A stretch of DNA of 64,000 bases from Pelodera strongyloides (lineage: Eukaryota > Nematoda > Chromadorea > Rhabditida > Rhabditidae), in NCBI GenBank assembly GCA_036852015.1, contig JAANDG010000562.1, forward strand, positions 1-64,000, given 5' to 3'. Under the pieces are notes generated by a model that saw nothing but the letters and a program-made list of their open reading frames with translations, was not told where the DNA came from and searched no databases. A program made the translations under genes and the position numbers. Position 1 is the first letter of the stretch. The number at the start of each line of letters is the position of its first letter. Of this stretch, positions 59,867-64,000 are shown in pieces.

Positions 59867-62800
59867 AAAAAAAAAAAAAAAGAAACAGAGGGTCAAAAAG
59901 GCAGAGCTCCTATTGTACTGCAAATAGTTGAAACCATATTGATAAAGATAAGGACGACAGCGCCTGGCACGGTGCACAAAGACACTGGATTACACTAGTT
60001 TTCGGTTACTACGGTGTACGGTAGTAGCAAACCTAAACCGTGGAAGGAAAACCTATAATAAGGCAATGCTTAAATAGTAATTACCATTAAACATTGAGCT
60101 GGCACTTATGGGGGTGTACGGTGCACTGCCCTTTTCGCCGTGTGTACTGTGTACACTTATTATTATTTTTTTTCCTATTAATTCTTTCCTATTAATTCAC
60201 CTAAAACATTTGGTGGGAATGGAATGCAGCTACAAATCATCCACGGTCTTAAACGTAAGGACACAAATTTACATCAACAAAATAACTAACCGCTTGTGTC
60301 ATCGGAGGATCACGAGTAGTCACTGTAGTCAACTGGAGCTGGGGTAGGTCACTCAGAGAGGAACTAACGTCAACGGCCTCTGACACATGACCAGCGCGAG
60401 TCGTCTGCCGTGCATTCTGATTCTGGAATACAGTACACTGCACACAAAAACACGGCGGAAACGCAAGACAAAGGTCTATATAGCAAACATAACAAGACGG
60501 GAGAGGGGAGCGAAAGCAACTTATAGACTATAGCTACTCTGAGTTACATGTCATTAGTAAACCATAAAACAGCTTAGGACTGTTACAAAGGGAAGAACCG
60601 AACCCAGACACCATGAAATACGTGAGTTGAACACCGCAACAAAACATATGATAAAAGTCCGTTCCGACTCCCGGGAAAACCTATACAATGATGTTATAAA
60701 GAAAGCTGGAATAGGGAAAACACTCACGGCATCCGCTTGAGCCACCGGTTGTGCCATATCAGACTCAACTCTATCAATCAATATATCCCCTTGAGCGTGT
60801 TCTAACGGTCCGGACATCCGTTCATCATTCTGCAACATAGTACAATTAGATCATCAAGAAGGGTTGATTTTTGTTCGGCTTATCCACTAACAGTGCGAGC
60901 GAATAAAATAACAATGTGGATGTTTCAAAGAAAAACGCGGCTGACACGTCAAACTTACGTCAAACATACGTCAAACATTAAACCGTCTCTACGCTTCCGA
61001 TCCAGAAATTTCAAACAACCAAATTCATTCCCACACAAAAGCACATGATAGAGTTTGAAATTTGTATGCTTAAAGGGAGGAAAAGGGAAAGTAAACAAGG
61101 AAAACCTACTATTTTCTTGTCCAAATTCGCATCATTATCCAAATTCAAATTCACTCCACCGCCCATGTCCATCTGTAAAAGAATACGAATTAGGCACACT
61201 ACAAACACAATCTCAGAAGTCACCCAAAAACCAATTTCAACTGTAAACACAACAATATCATAACACTGCCAGCGACACTAAGACGATTCTGAACTGCGTG
61301 AATAAAAGTAAAAATTCTGCTCACCTGGGGCACATCCCAGTCAAAAACACCGAAGTCCTGCTCGTTTCCATCCACTCCATTGGCAGGTGTGGCCTCCTTA
61401 CTCTTTCGGGCGGCTGGCTCATCGTCCACCATCGACCAATTACCTGAAAATACGATACTAGTCACATATACCCTATCCTATACTAAAATAAAGTTAGCGA
61501 AAACAAATAAACATGATAGTATACTGTCGTAAAAGGCAATCTACTATTATATATTAGGCAATATCCGAATCTCAAACAAGCACTGCGGGTTATGTTACTG
61601 ATGTTTATGATTGTGAACCAAAAATGAGTCTTACAATTTTGACAAGATCCATATGGGTATGGGTTCCAAAACAGAGTGGCTTAGAAATGAATGTAAAGCG
61701 TACCTCTTCGTTTCCTGGACTTAACAGTAGCAGCATTTTGGGGGACCTCCTCTGGATACTCATCGTCTATAATAAGAATTATACCGTAAGTAACTGTAAC
61801 ACAAATTCGCATTAGGAAAAATGGGGGGGGGGGGCACGGAAGCGACGGAAGTTTTGAACAACAGCGAACTCTCTCGCTAGTTAAACGAGGCGCATGAAAG
61901 GGGCAGACTAATTGGTACCACGCACACACTGCCTAGAGCGCCCTTCGCCCGAGACACGCCGAGACAAATAGTTTCACATCAGAGCAAACATTGGTAATAT
62001 TGAAAGCATTCACATTGAAACTCACATACAAATGATTAAATAAATAACCGAGCTCACTTAACAAATTTTCTTCGGTAGTTGATAATAGAAGACCGCGTGA
62101 CTGCGCACACAGGGTGTTTGCAAGAGAGGATGCTCGCGGAAAAAAATGTATCAGTCGAAGTAAATCATTAATGTAAACTAACCGAACAAATCTCTGACGT
62201 CCGACTCGTCAGCACTGATGGGGTATCGCGCTCGCGGCAGCACAACCCTAGTTTCCCGATTCCGATCCTGATTGTCGAAGAACCTATACACAAGAAGATT
62301 CACATTTGTATGGATATGAAGAAAATTTTGTCATTACTAGTATGAAGTATGAATTTTTTTTCATTACCAAAGACAATAGTAGCCAGTCGGCCGATACAGA
62401 AACCAAGGCACATTGCACGAAGTAACCATTATTGCACAACAACGATTATGCGATTTTTATGAGAATCGAGATTATGCGATAAAACGATTTTGTGATAAAG
62501 TAAATAGACCCACATGGACAATTGCTCTCTCACTTCAAAAAGCTCCGTTTCCGAATTGGTGAATTTCTTCTGCAGTTCATCAAATTGGGCAGACAATACG
62601 GCGTACTTATTATCTGCCTCAGTCTCTCGGGCTAAAAAAACTTGAGATATGAGGTATGTTACTGTACTGGAACGTATGCTGCAAAAGTATGCATAATCTA
62701 ACGAAAACAGTGTCAAATTGCATAATCTAACGAAAACAGTGTCAAATTGTTTCAGAATCACAACGTGCCGTATGCAGTTAAAGCGAAATACCGGCCGGAT

Positions 62801-64000
62801 TTTTGAAACGCATCGTGGACAACTGAATTCATACGTATTCGGTATTCATGCTAATTTACTCGAATTTAGCTCAATTTTTTATTCTAATTTATGTTCATTT
62901 GCATAAGCTGTGTAATAATGCTGGTGTACTCGATGTGTTTCAAAAACCGGCTAGTATTTCGCTCTAAAAAACATTCCAGGCGCACTAGAGATAGGATACA
63001 AGGATACAAATTTGCAGCTTTCTCAAACAAAGGCCAAAGGCGTCAAATCTTGAAACACCGGCCAGATTTGGCCACGATGTGAAGGTTACTAAGATAAGCA
63101 TTAATATGTAGTAATACAGAGTAGGAAACTGACCGAACGCTTCCTCGCACTCTGCCCCCTGGCGACGCAGCATTGTCTCACATTGCTCCAATCTAAATGG
63201 TTCATATTTTTGTAGCCTAACAGAGGTTTTTTAAAGGATTTTCAAAGTCGGACCTAATTATTTTTTTTATATAAAGTAGGAGAGTTCGTCTGTGCTGTGC
63301 ACCACGCTTGTATGCATTTCAGGAGTTTGTTATAAATAGGCCAACTTTTCTCATCTCTCAAAAATTAGCGCAGTTGAATCTTATTACGCGAATCTTGGAA
63401 TATACGCTTCAGACGTTTCATAGTATGCACTTTTTTGCATCAGTGCTTCGGAGAAACGCTTACAGTTTACATTGAATTGGAAAGTCGCCTCAGACGGCAG
63501 TAGCCGTCTGGTCATTAAAGCGAAGCGAACTGCTAGCCCCTTTGGAAAATGTGCATATGATAAGCAAATCCTATGTATCCTATGCTAATTTTGTACGATC
63601 GTCCACGGCAATCGTACAAAATTAGCATATGATACATAGGATTTGCTTATCATATGCAAATTTTCCAAAGAGGCTAGCATTTCGCTTTAATAAGAGGAGT
63701 GAAAAGAATAATACTGAAAAATTTAAAGGGCAGAAAGCCGTTTTTTTTAAAGAACATTGTGCTACTCAAAGGGTTTTCTAATTCCGACTCAGGTACAGAA
63801 TGTAGGCATTTCGGCATTTGATTTTAAACTAACTTCCTGCCGGCTTCTTCTAAATCTCGCTCCGCAAATTCTTTCTCAGCCATCAAAACTCCACATTTCG
63901 CGTGCGCCTTGCCATAGAGAATTTCTAACTCTTCGACATCTGAAAAAGATCGTTGAACTCATCAAAAAAAGATGCAAGCTCTACTCTAACAAGGTGCTGT
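57460..64000 (-). CDS. Acidic coiled-coil protein gene, 15 exons visible, 5' end beyond the window
   Basis: Minus-strand exons in order: 63834-63939, 63134-63192, 62514-62631, 62183-62283, 61704-61766, 61325-61443, 61110-61172, 60728-60829, 60291-60422, 59650-59793, 59139-59210, 58802-58894, 58462-58512, 57871-57958, 57460-57464 (stop). All have GT donors and AG acceptors and join in frame. The first three exons encode charged heptad-like sequence (EELEILYGKAHAKCG, AEKEFAERDLEEAGRKLEQC, FDELQKKFTNSETELFEV) expected to form a coiled coil. Then KSRKRRG, a basic patch, and a long disordered acidic Ser/Asp/Glu part (GSSSSYQSCASS, DPMEVDD, GDEEE), ending SWNPLNWFRR. Likely an intracellular, perhaps nuclear, scaffold-type protein; no named family recognised. 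Seven exons in a row begin and end in phase 0. The final two-base-plus-stop exon is inferred. Confidence 0.8.
58078..58272. mobile_element. Small palindromic element (TTAAAGCAGTATTGTACCTA)
   Basis: ATTGTACCTA...CCTACTTTGGGGAATCC and inverse CCCAAAGTAGGTGCAATA; GCAAGTTTGCCCATCCG in the centre. In an intron of the coiled-coil gene; related to 37,440-37,616. Confidence 0.55.
59819..59882. repeat. Poly-A tract with a flanking short duplication
   Basis: About 60 A with two interruptions, bounded on both sides by AGAAACAGAGGGTCAAAAA, i.e. a direct repeat of 19 bp around the tract, as after poly-A insertion or slippage. Confidence 0.9.
62782..62963. mobile_element. TTAA palindromic element, family 2
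   Basis: AGCGAAATACCGGCCGG and CCGGCTAGTATTTCGCT; TTAA left (62,778-62,781), CTAA right. In an intron of the coiled-coil gene. Confidence 0.8.
63519..63686. mobile_element. Near-perfect 168-bp hairpin with TTAA flanks
   Basis: AGCGAAGCGAACTGCTAGCC and GGCTAGCATTTCGCT ends; arms TTTTGTACGAT / ATCGTACAAAA and CTATGTATC / GATACATAG nearly match throughout, loop about 10 nt. TTAA at 63,515-63,518 and 63,687-63,690. In an intron. Confidence 0.85.

Overview
The window looks like nuclear DNA of a Caenorhabditis-type nematode. It is AT-rich, with short exons, T-rich introns (on the sense strand) ending in TTTCAG/TTTTAG, AATAAA signals, and a dense load of small palindromic DNA transposons whose target is TTAA. 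I could not name the species. No bacterial-type operon, CRISPR array, rRNA or convincing intact tRNA gene is visible.

Layout. 1-16 kb: two diverged paralogues (A, 1.8-8.4 kb; B, 12.7-15.9 kb) of an unrecognised multi-exon gene; five of the paired exons have identical length and all matched exons have the same phase, so both models support each other. 16.8-38.6 kb: three tandem copies (P1, P2, P3) of a second family, each with a signal-peptide-like exon, a Cys-rich module and a beta-rich body, plus a partial duplication of the last two exons (P3') and decayed leftovers. A young LTR pair (23.4-24.7 kb) separates P1 and P2, and a truncated Ty3/Gypsy integrase split by a transposon lies just upstream of P3. 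40.5-49 kb: plus-strand T-rich DNA with a few weakly supported exons and, at 46.77-47.18 kb, three tandem copies of a strongly structured RNA-like repeat whose stems are kept by compensatory changes. 49-64 kb: the skew flips (A-rich plus strand) and genes lie on the minus strand: a small ORF at 49.2 kb, a five-exon gene end at 52.4-54.4 kb, and a well-supported 15-exon acidic coiled-coil gene (57.46 kb to beyond the right edge).

Repeats shape the region: TTAA-flanked palindromic elements of at least two families, often nested or adjoining; tRNA-derived SINEs; a 1.3 kb long-inverted-repeat element interrupted by a SINE; a 31-bp minisatellite; clusters of CATGCATGC; a (TA)n tract. Genes A/B and P1-P3 look like rapidly evolving, locally duplicated genes in an accessory-type chromosome arm. 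All gene models were built by eye from splice signals, phase and paralogue comparison; no similarity search was possible, so family names are tentative.
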